This document shows positions 1 through 11,351 of a stretch of 32,512 nucleotides of DNA, piece after piece. Both the position numbers and the translations under genes were made by a program. This DNA comes from Methyloprofundus sp. (GTDB taxonomy: Bacteria; Pseudomonadota; Gammaproteobacteria; Methylococcales; Methylomonadaceae), in contig JAQRMR010000076.1 in NCBI GenBank assembly GCA_028599115.1, forward strand, positions 1 through 32,512. Reading direction: 5' to 3'. Within the stretch, counting starts at the first letter, position 1. Each line of letters starts with the position of its first letter. The notes under the pieces are model-generated. The model was given only the letters and a program-made list of their open reading frames with translations. It was not told where the DNA came from and ran no database searches.

Positions 1-97
1 CTTCTTTATTTTGTTCCGTAGAATGTTCATCATCCACATCATTTTTTAAAAATGCTTGCGGAAATAAACTAGAGGGTAATATTGATTGAGTATCCAT
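1..97 (-). CDS. Partial CDS running off the left edge, unknown product (N-terminus MDTQSILPSSLFPQAFLKNDVDDEHSTEQNKE...)
   Basis: Manual reverse-strand translation is open from ATG (complement of 95-97) to the window edge. An AGGTGG-like SD lies just upstream. Divergent from the nir-like genes. Confidence 0.5.
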   Translation of the reverse strand, partial: MDTQSILPSSLFPQAFLKNDVDDEHSTEQNKE

Positions 98-203
98 GAA
101 AAGCCACCTATCGTATTGTTGTATACTATAGCGGTCATTCATTCAGCTTCTTTAATTGTTATCCATTTACCCTATTACCCAAAGACCCTTTTATCTCTTA
201 TTT

Positions 204-647
204 ATGGACAAAATAGATCGCGCTATTATCAATACACTACAAGAGGGCTTTCCTGTGTGTGACTCCCCTTATAAGCAAGTAGCAAGCGCCCTAAATATTA
301 CGGAAGATGATTTATTAAAGCGCTTAGACTGTCTATTACAAAATGGCACTTTATCGCGTTTTGGCCCTTTATTTCATGCAGAACAAATGGGCGGTGCTTT
401 AAGTTTAGCTGCGGTTAAAGCACCACAAGCAAGCTTTGATGAGATTGCAGAAAAAATAAACTCACAGCCCGAAGTTGCCCATAATTACGCACGAGATCAC
501 AAGCTAAGCATGTGGTTTGTACTAGCCACAGAAACGCTCGAACAACAGCAAGCTAGCATTCAACAAATTGAAAACCTGACTGGCTTAACGGTCTATAACA
601 TGCCAAAAATAAAAGAGTATTTTGTTGGCTTAAAGTTGGAAGCTTAA
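204..647 (+). CDS. Siroheme decarboxylase subunit, NirD/NirL-like (Lrp/AsnC-fold), heme d1 biosynthesis
   Basis: MDKIDRAIINTLQEGFP...LSRFGPLFHAEQMGG...PEVAHNYARDHKLSMWFVLATE matches the NirD/NirL family pattern. The ATG at 204 is a better start than the ORF-track start at 156. Confidence 0.85.
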   Translation: MDKIDRAIINTLQEGFPVCDSPYKQVASALNITEDDLLKRLDCLLQNGTLSRFGPLFHAEQMGGALSLAAVKAPQASFDEIAEKINSQPEVAHNYARDHKLSMWFVLATETLEQQQASIQQIENLTGLTVYNMPKIKEYFVGLKLEA

Positions 648-1132
648 TGGACCCGATTGATAGAAAAATTATTGCTGCAACACAAGCAGGCCTACCCTTA
701 GTTAGTCAGCCTTACCAAGCACTTGCTCAAGAAATAGGGATTAGTGCTAATGAGCTTATGCAACGGCTAACTGCCATGCAAAATAATGGCATTATTCGTC
801 GTATTGGCGCGGTACCCAATCATTATAAATTAGGCTACAAATATAATGGCATGACTGTTTGGGATATACACGACGAGCAAATTGATCGCCTAGGTGAGCT
901 AGTAGGGCAATTAGATTTTGTTAGCCATTGTTATCACCGCCCCCGCCACCGTCCCGATTGGCCTTATAATTTTTTCGCGATGGTGCATAGTAAAACAGAA
1001 GCAGGTGCAAAAGCGCAGCAACAAAAAATTGCAGCTTTACTCGGCGAACATTGTCGCAGCAGTGATATTTTATACAGCACGAAAATTCTGAAAAAAACCG
1101 GATTAAGGATTAAAAAACATGTTTCGTCTTAG
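647..1132 (+). CDS. Siroheme decarboxylase subunit, NirG/NirH-like (Lrp/AsnC-fold), heme d1 biosynthesis
   Basis: MDPIDRKIIAATQAGLPL...GIIRRIGAVPNHYKLGYKYNGM...HCYHRPRHRPDWPYNFFAMVHSKT. Start overlaps the upstream stop (TAATG). Confidence 0.85.
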   Translation: MDPIDRKIIAATQAGLPLVSQPYQALAQEIGISANELMQRLTAMQNNGIIRRIGAVPNHYKLGYKYNGMTVWDIHDEQIDRLGELVGQLDFVSHCYHRPRHRPDWPYNFFAMVHSKTEAGAKAQQQKIAALLGEHCRSSDILYSTKILKKTGLRIKKHVSS

Positions 1133-2255
1133 CCAGTTTATGCGCGAAGTTTTAAACCCCACGCCTATAAAACCCACTCGAAAACCTGCTGCCCCCGTGG
1201 TGATATGGAATTTAATTCGTCGCTGTAATCTTACTTGCAAACACTGCTATACCACCTCTGCCGATATAGATTTCCCTAACGAATTAAGTACGGAAACTAT
1301 TTTTGATGTGATGGATGATTTAAAAGGGTTTAAAGTCCCTGTTTTGATTCTTTCAGGAGGCGAGCCTTTATTACATCCTGATATTTTTAAAATCTCCCAA
1401 CGCGCTAAAGACCAAGGATTTTATGTTGCTTTATCTAGCAATGGCACGCTAATTACCGAAGAGAACATTCAACAAATAGCCGACATTAATTATCAATATG
1501 TTGGTGTTAGTTTAGATGGCATTGGTGCGACTCATGATGCTTTTCGGCAAAAAGAAGGTTCTTTTGATGCATCTATTAAAGGCATTCAGCTTTGTCGCGA
1601 GCATGGCATTAAAGCAGGTATTCGTTACACCCTAACCCAAGATAATGTACAAGATTTCCCCGCCATGCTGCAGTTAATGGATGATGAAAATATAGATAAA
1701 TTTTATCTCTCTCACCTTAATTATGGCGGGCGAGGCAATAAAAACCGTAAAACAGATGCTTTTTTTACCATGACCCGTGCTGTGATGGATACACTGTTTG
1801 AGCAATGCTTACAGTGGGAAAAACAAGGTGCAGAAAGAGAAATTGTAACGGGTAATAACGATGCGGATGCCGTGTATTTTTTACATTGGGTGGCGAAAAA
1901 TTATCCAGATAGCTATGAGCATATTAAAACTAAATTAGAACAATGGGGCGGTAATGCTTCGGGTGTTAACGTGGCTAATATTGATAATTTAGGTCATGTT
2001 CACCCTGATACATTTTGGTGGCAACATAGTTTAGGCAATGTAAAAGATCGCCCTTTTTCAGAGATATGGCTCGATACCTCAGATGATTTAATGGCAGGCT
2101 TAAAACAATCTCCCCGCCCATTAAAAGGCCGCTGTAAAACTTGTACTTATCAAAAAATATGCAATGGTAATACCCGCGTTAGAGCACAACAAGTTTATGC
2201 GGATGCTTGGGCTGAAGATCCGGGGTGTTATCTTACTGAATCAGAAATTACCTAG
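1119..2255 (+). CDS. nirJ: Radical SAM heme d1 biosynthesis protein NirJ
   Basis: Radical SAM motif CNLTCKHC, SGGEPLLHPD, and a C-terminal Cys cluster CKTCTYQKICNGNTRVRAQQVYADAWAEDPGCYLTESEI typical of NirJ. Overlaps the preceding gene. Confidence 0.88.
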   Translation: MFRLSQFMREVLNPTPIKPTRKPAAPVVIWNLIRRCNLTCKHCYTTSADIDFPNELSTETIFDVMDDLKGFKVPVLILSGGEPLLHPDIFKISQRAKDQGFYVALSSNGTLITEENIQQIADINYQYVGVSLDGIGATHDAFRQKEGSFDASIKGIQLCREHGIKAGIRYTLTQDNVQDFPAMLQLMDDENIDKFYLSHLNYGGRGNKNRKTDAFFTMTRAVMDTLFEQCLQWEKQGAEREIVTGNNDADAVYFLHWVAKNYPDSYEHIKTKLEQWGGNASGVNVANIDNLGHVHPDTFWWQHSLGNVKDRPFSEIWLDTSDDLMAGLKQSPRPLKGRCKTCTYQKICNGNTRVRAQQVYADAWAEDPGCYLTESEIT

Positions 2256-2257
2256 AC

Positions 2258-3286
2258 TTAAGTTATTACAAGTTCCCTTAAAACACTGGTTGCATAACTT
2301 CCTGCATTTAATGAAAATTGTAATTCTAAGCACGCATCATCAATAAATTGCCACTGTAGGTTTTTTACTTGGCTGCGCATCGCGCGTCTATCTTGTACTA
2401 AACCGAATTTAATTAAGCCTTTAGCAATATCTGTCTGTTCCTCAGCAACGGCTTGCTCTAATTCAGCTATTGCCCCTGAAGTTTCTAAAACACCCTGCCC
2501 CCATAGTGCAGCGGTTGGATGAATATCTAACTTTTGAATGCGTTCTGAAATTGAAGCATCCGATAAATCTGCTTTAAAAAAACTATGGGAATCAGTAAAC
2601 ATGAGCAAATCACCTTCTAACGCTTGATTCCAGCTTGAATCTTTTACTCTTAGGCTCACTATTTGGTTAAACAAATAAGAACGAGCGGCTGACAGATATA
2701 GTCCGCGTAAATTACGAGATAATTTAGCACCAGAAAATAAAGCCAATGCTTTGTTGATATTTGCACCATGACGGCCAAAACGTTGCTCACCAAAATAATT
2801 GGGCACGCCTTGAGTTTTTATTTGCAGCAACTGTTGCTCTAAAATATCTTTATCACCGTGCCAATCACGGATTTTTAAAATAAATTGATTACCTGCCAAT
2901 GAGCCACGCTTTAATTTACGGCTATGTCGTGTTGCTTGTAATATTTTTAACGTATCGCTATTCAGTTCAGTCCAATCTGGATCAGGTTTTCCTGGCAGCC
3001 AAACACTAAACCATTGAGTTGTCCGTGCGTAACGGTCTTTTAATCCAGCATAACTGACATCACGCTGTCTAACACCTGCAAAGCGTGCTAAAAGTCGCGC
3101 TATATAATCGGTATTCTCATTACATTTTTCAATATGTAAAAAAGCATGCTCACCTTCACCTGATAATTCAAAAGATTGAATTTCATTGACGATAAAATCA
3201 TCGGGTGCAGAACGAATAACGCCCGTACTTTGAGCGCCACCGTAAGCCTTTTCCCAGTGAGGGAGTTGTGTATTGTCTTCTTCCAT
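2258..3286 (-). CDS. truD: tRNA pseudouridine(13) synthase TruD
   Basis: VNEI...GEGEHAFLHIEKCNENTDYIARLLARFAGVRQRDVSYAGLKDRYARTTQWFSV; NYFGEQRFGRHGANINKAL. Confidence 0.96.
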   Translation of the reverse strand: MEEDNTQLPHWEKAYGGAQSTGVIRSAPDDFIVNEIQSFELSGEGEHAFLHIEKCNENTDYIARLLARFAGVRQRDVSYAGLKDRYARTTQWFSVWLPGKPDPDWTELNSDTLKILQATRHSRKLKRGSLAGNQFILKIRDWHGDKDILEQQLLQIKTQGVPNYFGEQRFGRHGANINKALALFSGAKLSRNLRGLYLSAARSYLFNQIVSLRVKDSSWNQALEGDLLMFTDSHSFFKADLSDASISERIQKLDIHPTAALWGQGVLETSGAIAELEQAVAEEQTDIAKGLIKFGLVQDRRAMRSQVKNLQWQFIDDACLELQFSLNAGSYATSVLRELVIT

Positions 3287-3335
3287 TATGATAAAAACAC
3301 GCTTAATTAATAATTGTAGGTTAAAGCCAGCATTC

Positions 3336-3458
3336 GTAACTTCTCATTATCAATGGGTACTGGAACGCAGGTCTTTAGCCTGCCGCTGAATAAATGCAGG
3401 CTAAAGACCTACGTTCCATTTATTCAGGAGTTCGATCCTGTGGATAATGAGAAGTTAC
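3336..3458. mobile_element. MITE/REP-like non-autonomous inverted-repeat element
   Basis: Perfect 16-bp terminal inverted repeats GTAACTTCTCATTATC (3336-3351) and GATAATGAGAAGTTAC (3443-3458). Internal 23-bp arms TGGAACGCAGGTCTTTAGCCTGC (3361-3383) and GCAGGCTAAAGACCTACGTTCCA (3396-3418) pair with one mismatch. Flanks cagcattc (3328-3335) and cagcgttc (3459-3466) resemble an imperfect target-site duplication. No ORF. Confidence 0.7.
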
Positions 3459-3491
3459 CAGCGTTCCAATCACTTTAAACAATCCTAATAC

Positions 3492-6400
3492 TTAACCAAC
3501 CCAAACTCGTGCATTTCTAAACATTCTTAACCATGCACCATCTTCTTTCCAATCAGCAGGCTGGTAAGAGTTTTGACTGCTTTTAAAGCAACGTTCAGGA
3601 TGCGGCATCATAATCGTAAAACGGCCATCAGTGTTAGTGAGACCCGTGATACCTTCAGGTGACCCGTTTGGATTCATTGGGAAGTCAGTGGTTTTCTCAC
3701 CGTAATTATTAATATAACTTAAGGCAACTTTTGCCTTATCTACGGTACTATCAATAAATTCAGCACGCCCTTCTCCGTGTGCAATCACTACTGGCATTTT
3801 AGACCCAGCCATACCGCTCAAAAAGACCGAAGGTGATTCTTGCACTTCAACCATCACAACGCGCGCTTCAAATTGTTCTGATAAATTACGTTTAAAAGCA
3901 GGCCAATGCTCAGCACCTGGGATCAATTCTTTTAAGCCTGATAACATTTGGCAACCATTACAAACACCTAAACCAAAGGTATCTTCACGGTGAAAAAAGT
4001 CGGAGAATTCTGTTCTTGCACGTGGGTTAAATAATATAGATTTAGCCCAGCCGCCACCAGCACCCAATACATCACCATAAGAAAATCCACCACAAGCAAC
4101 GAGGCCAGTAAAATCTTTTAAGCTTACTTTACCGCTAATAATATCGGTCATGTGGACATCAATGCTACTAAAGCCTGCTTTATCAAAAGCGGCAGCCATT
4201 TCTACATGACCGTTCACTCCCTGCTCTCTTAAAATTGCAACACGTGGGCGCGAGCTTGCAAACGGTAAGCTAATATCATCATTAATATCGAAACTTAAAT
4301 CAGCAAATAAACCTTTATCTTCATTATCTGCGATACGCTTATATTGTTGTTCGGCACAATCAGGATTATCACGTAGGGCTTGCATACGGTAACTAACTTC
4401 AGACCAAATTGCCTGTAATTCAGCTCGCTCAGCACTGTAAATACGCTCGCCTTGATGGCTAATATTAAATGTTTGAGTTTCTTCTGTTACCCAACCAATT
4501 AAATGTGTGCAGTCTTCTAAGCCCGCTGATTGCAATGTATCTAAAACGGCATCGCAATCACTTTGTTGCACTTGTATTACAGCACCCAGCTCTTCATTAA
4601 ATAAAGCAGCTAAGGCATCATCTCCTAAGTGATCCAACTCTAATTCTAGACCTTTGCGCCCAGCAAACATCATTTCTGTCACGGTTGCTAACAACCCACC
4701 ATCTGAACGGTCATGATAAGCAAGGATTTTATCATCCGCATTAAGCTGTTGAATGCTATTAAAAAAGGCTTTTAATGCAGCGGTATCATCTAAATCAGGC
4801 ACTTCATCACCCATTTGCTGAGTGACTTGCGCTAATACTGAGCCGCCTAAACGATTTTTACCAAAACCTAAATCTAATAGCATTAATACGCTATCTTCAT
4901 TTTTTAGCTCAGGTGTTAAGGTGCGATTAATATCCGTCACAGGAGCAAAGGCCGTGATAATTAAAGATAGTGGTGAAGTCATGGTTTTTTCACGACCTTC
5001 TTCATTCCAAACTGTCTTCATAGATAATGAATCTTTACCCACGGGAATAGCAATACCTAATTCAGGACAAACGTCCATACCGACAGTTTTTACTGTATCA
5101 AAAAGCGCAGCGTCTTCCCCTTCACTACCCGCTGCTGCCATCCAGTTAGCGGAAATTTTAATCTGTTTCAGTGATTCGATTTTAGCTGCAGCTAAATTAG
5201 TTAATGATTCAGCAATTGCCATTCTGCCTGAAGCGGGTGCATTAACAACAGCAAGCGGTGTACGTTCACCCATTGCCATCGCTTCCCCAGTAATCGCATG
5301 AAAACCTGAAGCGGTTACCGCAACATCAGCAACAGGAATTTGCCAAGGGCCAACCATTTGATCACGAGCCACTAAACCTGTCACTGAGCGATCACCAATA
5401 TGAATTAAGAAACTTTTATCCGCAACGGCCGGAAAACTTAGCACGCGCTTAACCGCTTCTTTAATCTCTAAACCAGAAAAATCTAAAGCTTTATGTTGCT
5501 TACTGACATGCTTTACATCACGGTGTAATTTAGGTGCTTTACCAAATAAAACTGACATAGGTAAATCAACAGGCTTATCAGCAAACATTTCATCATTCAG
5601 CGTTAAATGCTCTTCATCCGTCGCTTCACCAATCACCGCATATAAACAATGTTCGCGTTCACAGAAAGATTCAAATAAGGCTAAGGCTTCAGGTTTGATA
5701 GCGACAACATAACGCTCTTGCGCTTCATTACACCAAATTTGCATCGGTGACATGCCTTTATCATCATTATTCACTTTGCGTAACTCAAAGCGCCCACCTT
5801 GCTCACAATCATGAATAATTTCCGGTACCGCGTTAGATAAACCACCTGCACCAATATCATGAATAGAAACAACCGGCGTATCATCACCCATCGCATTGCA
5901 ATGGTTGATAACTTCCTGACAGCGACGTTCCATTTCTGGGTTTTCACGTTGTACGGAAGCAAAATCCAATTCAGCTGCACCCTCGCCTGAAGCTTGAGAT
6001 GAAGCGGCACTACCGCCCAAGCCAATTAACATGGCTGGGCCGCCTAAAATAATAATTAATGAGCCTGCTGGAATTTTATGTTTATCAACCAGCATTGGGC
6101 GAATATTTCCCATTCCACCTGCGATCATAACCGGCTTATGGTAGCCCAATAGTTTAGAATCATCGCCACCTTCGGCAATTTGCTCAAAACTACGGAAATA
6201 ACCGGCAATATTCGGACGACCAAATTCATTATTAAAGGCAGCGCCACCAATCGGACCATCTAACATAATATCTAAAGCAGATGAAATACGTTCTGGTTTG
6301 CCATAATCTGCTTCCCAAGGCTGACTAAAGTTAGGGATTTTTAAATGCGAAACAGTAAAACCTGTTAAACCTGCTTTTGTAGCTGAGCCACGACCTGTTG

Positions 6401-7355
6401 CACCCTCATCACGAATTTCACCACCAGAACCTGTTGCAGCACCAGAATGTGGTGCAATTGCAGTGGGGTGATTATGCGTTTCTACTTTCATTAATAAATG
6501 CGCATCTTCAGTGGTATAGCTATATTCACCAGTCATCGGATTTCGAATAAATACATCCGTTTCAGAGCCTGTAGCAACCGAGGCATTATCACTATAAGCA
6601 GATAAAATGCCTTCCGGATTTTTATCTGCTGTATTACGAATCATAGCAAACAATGATTTTGCCTCATCAACACCATCAATCGTCCAGCTGGCATTAAATA
6701 TTTTATGGCGACAATGCTCTGAGTTGGCTTGTGCAAACATCATTAACTCAACATCCGTTGGGTTACGTTTTAACTCATTAAAAGCGTCTGCCAAGTAAGC
6801 AATTTCATCCTCAGATAAGGCCAAACCTAATTCTTTATTGGCGACCGTTAGTGCTGATAGCCCTTCTTCCATTAGTGAAATTGTCACTAATGGTTTCGGT
6901 TCATGCTGCGCAAATAAATCAACACGATTTAAGTCAGTGACCACTGATTGTGTCATTCTGTCATGCAATAGCCCAGTGACTGCCTGTTGAGCTGAGTCAT
7001 TCAGTTTAGCTGTGCTAACTAAAGTAAACTCTACACCTCTTTCTAAACGATTTAAGCTTTCTAAACCACAGCGTTTTGCAATCTCAGTGGCTTTACTTGA
7101 CCACGGTGAAATTGTTCCTGGGCGTGGGATAACCCAACACTGCGTTCCCTGTAAATCTTCAGCGTGTTCTGATCCGTAGGAAAGTATTTTATGTAAAATT
7201 TCCGACTGCTCAGCACTTAACTCAACTTGTGTATCAATAAAGTGCAAGTATTTTGCAGTAACTGCAGTAATCGTTGGCTCTATCGTTTGAATATCTTGTA
7301 ATAATTTTTTAATTCTAAAAGCAGATAGCGCGGAAGTACCAGAAATTTTAAGCAT
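3492..7355 (-). CDS. purL: Phosphoribosylformylglycinamidine synthase (PurL, large single-chain form with C-terminal glutamine amidotransferase domain)
   Basis: 1287 aa. [48 protein letters not shown]-terminal [17 protein letters not shown] and MMPHPERCF. Confidence 0.98.
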   Translation of the reverse strand: MLKISGTSALSAFRIKKLLQDIQTIEPTITAVTAKYLHFIDTQVELSAEQSEILHKILSYGSEHAEDLQGTQCWVIPRPGTISPWSSKATEIAKRCGLESLNRLERGVEFTLVSTAKLNDSAQQAVTGLLHDRMTQSVVTDLNRVDLFAQHEPKPLVTISLMEEGLSALTVANKELGLALSEDEIAYLADAFNELKRNPTDVELMMFAQANSEHCRHKIFNASWTIDGVDEAKSLFAMIRNTADKNPEGILSAYSDNASVATGSETDVFIRNPMTGEYSYTTEDAHLLMKVETHNHPTAIAPHSGAATGSGGEIRDEGATGRGSATKAGLTGFTVSHLKIPNFSQPWEADYGKPERISSALDIMLDGPIGGAAFNNEFGRPNIAGYFRSFEQIAEGGDDSKLLGYHKPVMIAGGMGNIRPMLVDKHKIPAGSLIIILGGPAMLIGLGGSAASSQASGEGAAELDFASVQRENPEMERRCQEVINHCNAMGDDTPVVSIHDIGAGGLSNAVPEIIHDCEQGGRFELRKVNNDDKGMSPMQIWCNEAQERYVVAIKPEALALFESFCEREHCLYAVIGEATDEEHLTLNDEMFADKPVDLPMSVLFGKAPKLHRDVKHVSKQHKALDFSGLEIKEAVKRVLSFPAVADKSFLIHIGDRSVTGLVARDQMVGPWQIPVADVAVTASGFHAITGEAMAMGERTPLAVVNAPASGRMAIAESLTNLAAAKIESLKQIKISANWMAAAGSEGEDAALFDTVKTVGMDVCPELGIAIPVGKDSLSMKTVWNEEGREKTMTSPLSLIITAFAPVTDINRTLTPELKNEDSVLMLLDLGFGKNRLGGSVLAQVTQQMGDEVPDLDDTAALKAFFNSIQQLNADDKILAYHDRSDGGLLATVTEMMFAGRKGLELELDHLGDDALAALFNEELGAVIQVQQSDCDAVLDTLQSAGLEDCTHLIGWVTEETQTFNISHQGERIYSAERAELQAIWSEVSYRMQALRDNPDCAEQQYKRIADNEDKGLFADLSFDINDDISLPFASSRPRVAILREQGVNGHVEMAAAFDKAGFSSIDVHMTDIISGKVSLKDFTGLVACGGFSYGDVLGAGGGWAKSILFNPRARTEFSDFFHREDTFGLGVCNGCQMLSGLKELIPGAEHWPAFKRNLSEQFEARVVMVEVQESPSVFLSGMAGSKMPVVIAHGEGRAEFIDSTVDKAKVALSYINNYGEKTTDFPMNPNGSPEGITGLTNTDGRFTIMMPHPERCFKSSQNSYQPADWKEDGAWLRMFRNARVWVG

Positions 7356-7452
7356 AGGAGTCTTTTTAATTTTATAAATTCAATCACTTAATTAATCATT
7401 GAATTTAATTAAGCAAAAATAAATACGAAGTTTATTACGCAATTTATTAAAA

Positions 7453-8061
7453 CTACGGCGTAATGTTTTTGCCTTCTTCTTTGGGTATGTCGTGATTGAT
7501 GGTGTCAAAAATCAGCCTTAGTAACTGTAGTCCTTTGCCTTCAGACAATACCTTTGCAGATTCATCTCTAACAAAAATACGCGTTCCATCGTCAGTCGCA
7601 GTTAAGAATACTTGATAAGGTAACTCTTGGTGAATATCACTACTGAACATGAATACCAACTCTTGCCAGTAAGAGCCATCTTTATCAGCGTCCTGTAATT
7701 CGGGGTCATATTGCACATAATAAAGAGCTTGCTCTCTATTCTTATCCGTCACTTCCACATTCATTTCCGTGAGCGCTTTACCAACAATACGCCAAACATG
7801 AGCAAACGATGAGTTAACCCTTAAGTAAATATTCTCAGGATCAGTGACTAATACCACCTCATAAGTTAAGCTTTTAGGTGCATCATTTGCTGGAATTTGA
7901 GGATTAACTCTCTTATCAACTTTTAATTCAGGGGGAATTTCTAATGCTGAGATTTGCTTGCTATAGCTATAATCTTTTTCTTTATCAGGAAAAAAATAAC
8001 TACATGCTGTTAATTGTAAGCCAATAAAAATAGCTAAAACACGAATAAGCTTCATAGCCAT
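7453..8061 (-). CDS. bamC: Outer membrane assembly lipoprotein BamC (NlpB/DapX family)
   Basis: Lipobox GLQLTAC; YSYSKQISALEIPPEL; located directly downstream of dapA on the same strand. Confidence 0.85.
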   Translation of the reverse strand: MAMKLIRVLAIFIGLQLTACSYFFPDKEKDYSYSKQISALEIPPELKVDKRVNPQIPANDAPKSLTYEVVLVTDPENIYLRVNSSFAHVWRIVGKALTEMNVEVTDKNREQALYYVQYDPELQDADKDGSYWQELVFMFSSDIHQELPYQVFLTATDDGTRIFVRDESAKVLSEGKGLQLLRLIFDTINHDIPKEEGKNITP

Positions 8062-8064
8062 ACT

Positions 8065-8940
8065 TTAAAGAACATCTGCTTGCTGCATTGCCGAGCGGAC
8101 CTCGGTAAAACAATCACCCGTTAACCAGGTTAAAGGTAAGCGGATTCCAGACTGCATTAAGCCCATTTCAGCAACCGCCCATTTAACAGGGATTGGGTTA
8201 GATTGAATAAATAACTGCTGATGTAAGCCTGTTAGTTTTTCATCAATTTGCAGTGCAAGTTCGCGTTTGCCTTGCATGGCAGCAGCAATCATTTCATGGA
8301 CTAGTTTAGGAGCAACATTACCCGTTACAGTAATCGTTCCATTCCCTCCTAACAAGCAAAATTCACAACTACTCGCATCATCACCGGTATAAATGGCGAA
8401 ATCATTGCCAGACAAATCACGGATTGTTTTTACCCGACCTAGTTCGCCCGTTGCTTCTTTTACGCCGACAATATTTTTAATTTTAGCTAAGCGTCCAACA
8501 GTTTCAGGAAGCATGTCACAGGCTGTACGTCCTGGAACATTATATAAAATCTGTGGGATATCAACAGCCTCTGCAATCGCCTTATAATGTAAATATAAGC
8601 CTTCTTGAGTTGGCTTATTATAATAAGGTGTCACTAATAAACACGCATCAGCACCAATCTCTTTTGCCGCTTGCGTAAGCGCAATTGCTTCTGTTGTAGA
8701 GTTAGCCCCTGTGCCTGCAATAACGGGGATTCGGCCATTAACATATTCAATAATTGAGCGTACAACATCCATGTGCTCATGTTCATTCAAAGTCGCTGAC
8801 TCGCCCGTTGTTCCCATTGCCACAATCGCATCTGTTCCTTCTGCAACATGGAATTCAACTAACTTTTTAAGGCTGTCTTGGTCTACACCGCCGTTATCAA
8901 ACATAGGGGTAACTAGCGCTACGATACTACCTTGAATCAT
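8065..8940 (-). CDS. dapA: 4-hydroxy-tetrahydrodipicolinate synthase
   Basis: MIQGSIVALVTPM, GTTGESATLNEHEH, VTPYYNKPTQEGLYLHYKAIAE, YNVPGRTACD, GVKEATG. Confidence 0.98.
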   Translation of the reverse strand: MIQGSIVALVTPMFDNGGVDQDSLKKLVEFHVAEGTDAIVAMGTTGESATLNEHEHMDVVRSIIEYVNGRIPVIAGTGANSTTEAIALTQAAKEIGADACLLVTPYYNKPTQEGLYLHYKAIAEAVDIPQILYNVPGRTACDMLPETVGRLAKIKNIVGVKEATGELGRVKTIRDLSGNDFAIYTGDDASSCEFCLLGGNGTITVTGNVAPKLVHEMIAAAMQGKRELALQIDEKLTGLHQQLFIQSNPIPVKWAVAEMGLMQSGIRLPLTWLTGDCFTEVRSAMQQADVL

Positions 8941-9008
8941 GAAAAAATCTCGAATAAATTAAAAATAATAATGCTTAATATTATAGCTTAAAAGCAGAGT
9001 AAATTTTT

Positions 9009-9368
9009 TTACTCTTCTTCCTCAGGCTCTACGTCATCTTCAGTATTTTCGACAGTCCAAAGTTTTTCTAATTGGTAGAATTCACGTGTTTGGGCAGTCA
9101 TTACATGTAAAATCACATCACCTAAATCAACTAAGACCCACTCTGAATCTTGGCCACCCTCAATCCCTTTAGGGAATACGCCCTTATCTTTTAAAGCAAT
9201 AGAAACATAGTTACATAATGCTTTAATATGTCGTGTTGATGTTCCGGTTGCAATCACCATATAGTCGGTAAAGCTACTTTTACCCATCACATCAACGGTT
9301 ACAATATTTTCAGCTTTACGATCATCTAATTCAGTCGTCACTAACGCTAATAATTCATCTGCTTGCAT
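9009..9368 (-). CDS. rsfS: Ribosomal silencing factor RsfS
   Basis: DVMGKSSFTDYMVIATGTSTRHIKAL...EGGQDSEWVLVDLGDVILHVMTAQTREFYQLEKLW. Confidence 0.97.
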   Translation of the reverse strand: MQADELLALVTTELDDRKAENIVTVDVMGKSSFTDYMVIATGTSTRHIKALCNYVSIALKDKGVFPKGIEGGQDSEWVLVDLGDVILHVMTAQTREFYQLEKLWTVENTEDDVEPEEEE

Positions 9369-9383
9369 TCAATTTCCTTAATT

Positions 9384-10004
9384 CTAGGCACTATATAAAT
9401 TATGCGCCCGTATATATTCAATAATTGGTTCTGGTAGTAAAAAACTGGGATTTTTCTGCTCAATAAAAGCATTGCGAATATCACTTGCTGAAATATCTAA
9501 ATCTCTTACTTTTTGAAAAAATATTTTACCACTCACACAAGATTTTAACGACTCCCTAACTGTCACCAGCCTGTCATCATAAAATTCTGGTAAAGCACTC
9601 GGTTTAAACTGGGGCCGCGTCATAACAACGATATGTGCATAATGAAATAATTCCTGCCAACGGTGCCAAGAACTTATGCCATTAAACGCATCCGTACCCA
9701 TAAATAAAATTATGGGTGTATTGCCCAATTCCTTACGCAATTCAGTCAAGGTATCAACCATATACGAAACCCCGGGGCGCTGAATTTCACGCGTATCCAG
9801 TCGCAAATGCACATAATCTTTAATTGCGATTTGTAACATTTCCAAGCGCATTTGCGCATTAACACTTGGATTTTCTCTGTGTGCAGGTAAAGCACAAGGC
9901 AATAAACGCAATTCATCTAAAGCAAAAAGTTCTTTAACTTCAAGCGCTGTGCGCAAGTGCCCATAATGTACGGGGTTAAAAGTCCCCCCATAAATACCAA
10001 TCAT
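9384..10004 (-). CDS. nadD: Nicotinate-nucleotide adenylyltransferase
   Basis: IGIYGGTFNPVHYGHLRTALEV; ISASDIRNAF. Confidence 0.97.
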   Translation of the reverse strand: MIGIYGGTFNPVHYGHLRTALEVKELFALDELRLLPCALPAHRENPSVNAQMRLEMLQIAIKDYVHLRLDTREIQRPGVSYMVDTLTELRKELGNTPIILFMGTDAFNGISSWHRWQELFHYAHIVVMTRPQFKPSALPEFYDDRLVTVRESLKSCVSGKIFFQKVRDLDISASDIRNAFIEQKNPSFLLPEPIIEYIRAHNLYSA

Positions 10005-10016
10005 ATTGCTATCGAC

Positions 10017-11273
10017 TTACTGACGGATTTCGCCATCACCTAAAACAACATACTTTAAAGAGGTTAACCCTTCCAAGCCTACTGGCCCACGTGCATGCAA
10101 TTTATCTGTACTAATACCAATTTCAGCACCTAAGCCATATTCAAAGCCATCAGCAAAACGTGTCGATGCATTCACCATCACCGAGCTTGAATCAACCTCG
10201 CGTAAAAACCGGCGCGCTAAACTGTAATCTTCAGTAATAATTGATTCTGTATGTCCTGAGCTAAATTCATTAATATGATCCATTGCTGCATCAATATTAG
10301 CCACAATTTTTATCGATAACACAGGTGCTAAATATTCTGTTGCCCAGTCATCATCCGTTGCACGTATTGCTGCAGGAATAATCGAACACGTTTTTAAGCA
10401 GCCACGTAATTCAACGCCTTTTGCTGCATATTGCTTAGCTAATTCTGGTAATACTTTAGCCGCTATTGTTTCAGATACCAACAAGGTTTCCATTGCATTA
10501 CAAACACCATAACGATGTGTTTTTGCATTAACAGCAATATCAACTGCTTTCTTAATATCTGCTGCTGCATCAATATAAACATGGCAAATACCATCCAAAT
10601 GCTTAATAACAGCAATCGTTGCTTCTTTAGAAATTCGTTCAATTAAGCTTTTTCCACCACGAGGCACAATGACATCAACATAATCTTTTAAAGTAATTAA
10701 TTCGCCGACAGCTGCTCGATCGGTCGTCTCAACAACCTGAACCGCATGCACAGGTAAGCCAGCTTTTGCTAAGCCCTTAGCAATACAACTTGCTATTGCT
10801 TTATTTGAATGGATGGATTCAGAACCGCCACGTAATATACAGGCATTGCCTGATTTCAGGCATAAAGCTGCCGCATCAACTGTTACATTAGGACGTGATT
10901 CATAAATAATTCCAATAACCCCTAAAGGCACTCGCATTTGGCCGACTTGAATACCACTTGGGCGATATTTTAAATCTGTAATAGCGCCAACAGGATCAGG
11001 CAAAGCAGCAACTTCTTGCAAACCATCAATCATAGCTTGGATTCGAGCAGGTGTTAGCTCTAATCGGTCTAATAAAGCTGCATCCAATCCCTTTTCTTTA
11101 CCAGCTAATAAATCCTTAACATTCTCTTGCGCTAAAAAATCAGTTTGCTGTGCTAGCTCATCAGCTATAGCAAAAAGAGCCGCATTCTTTAGCCCTGAAT
11201 TCGCTCGACTCACTTCACGCCCAGCAACTTTTGCCTGCTGCCCCAGTGTTGTCATATACCCTGAAATATTCAT
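10017..11273 (-). CDS. proA: Glutamate-5-semialdehyde dehydrogenase
   Basis: [86 protein letters not shown]. Confidence 0.98.
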   Translation of the reverse strand: MNISGYMTTLGQQAKVAGREVSRANSGLKNAALFAIADELAQQTDFLAQENVKDLLAGKEKGLDAALLDRLELTPARIQAMIDGLQEVAALPDPVGAITDLKYRPSGIQVGQMRVPLGVIGIIYESRPNVTVDAAALCLKSGNACILRGGSESIHSNKAIASCIAKGLAKAGLPVHAVQVVETTDRAAVGELITLKDYVDVIVPRGGKSLIERISKEATIAVIKHLDGICHVYIDAAADIKKAVDIAVNAKTHRYGVCNAMETLLVSETIAAKVLPELAKQYAAKGVELRGCLKTCSIIPAAIRATDDDWATEYLAPVLSIKIVANIDAAMDHINEFSSGHTESIITEDYSLARRFLREVDSSSVMVNASTRFADGFEYGLGAEIGISTDKLHARGPVGLEGLTSLKYVVLGDGEIRQ

Positions 11274-11351
11274 ATTGATCCTATTATCTAGCTGTCAGAA
11301 ATAAAAAATACCTTAAGTGCAACTTAAAACCTGCATTTATAAATAGCCACA

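Noticed and set aside
2164-2346. 60-aa plus-strand ORF at the nirJ/truD junction
   Set aside because: Alternative frame of the nirJ 3' end extending antisense into truD.
3425-3440. tRNA T-arm-like CAGGAGTTCGATCCTG
   Set aside because: No matching acceptor, D or anticodon arms; it is part of the inverted-repeat element.
4822-5301. 159-aa plus-strand ORF inside purL
   Set aside because: Fully antisense to a well-supported purL; composition looks like a codon-bias shadow ORF.
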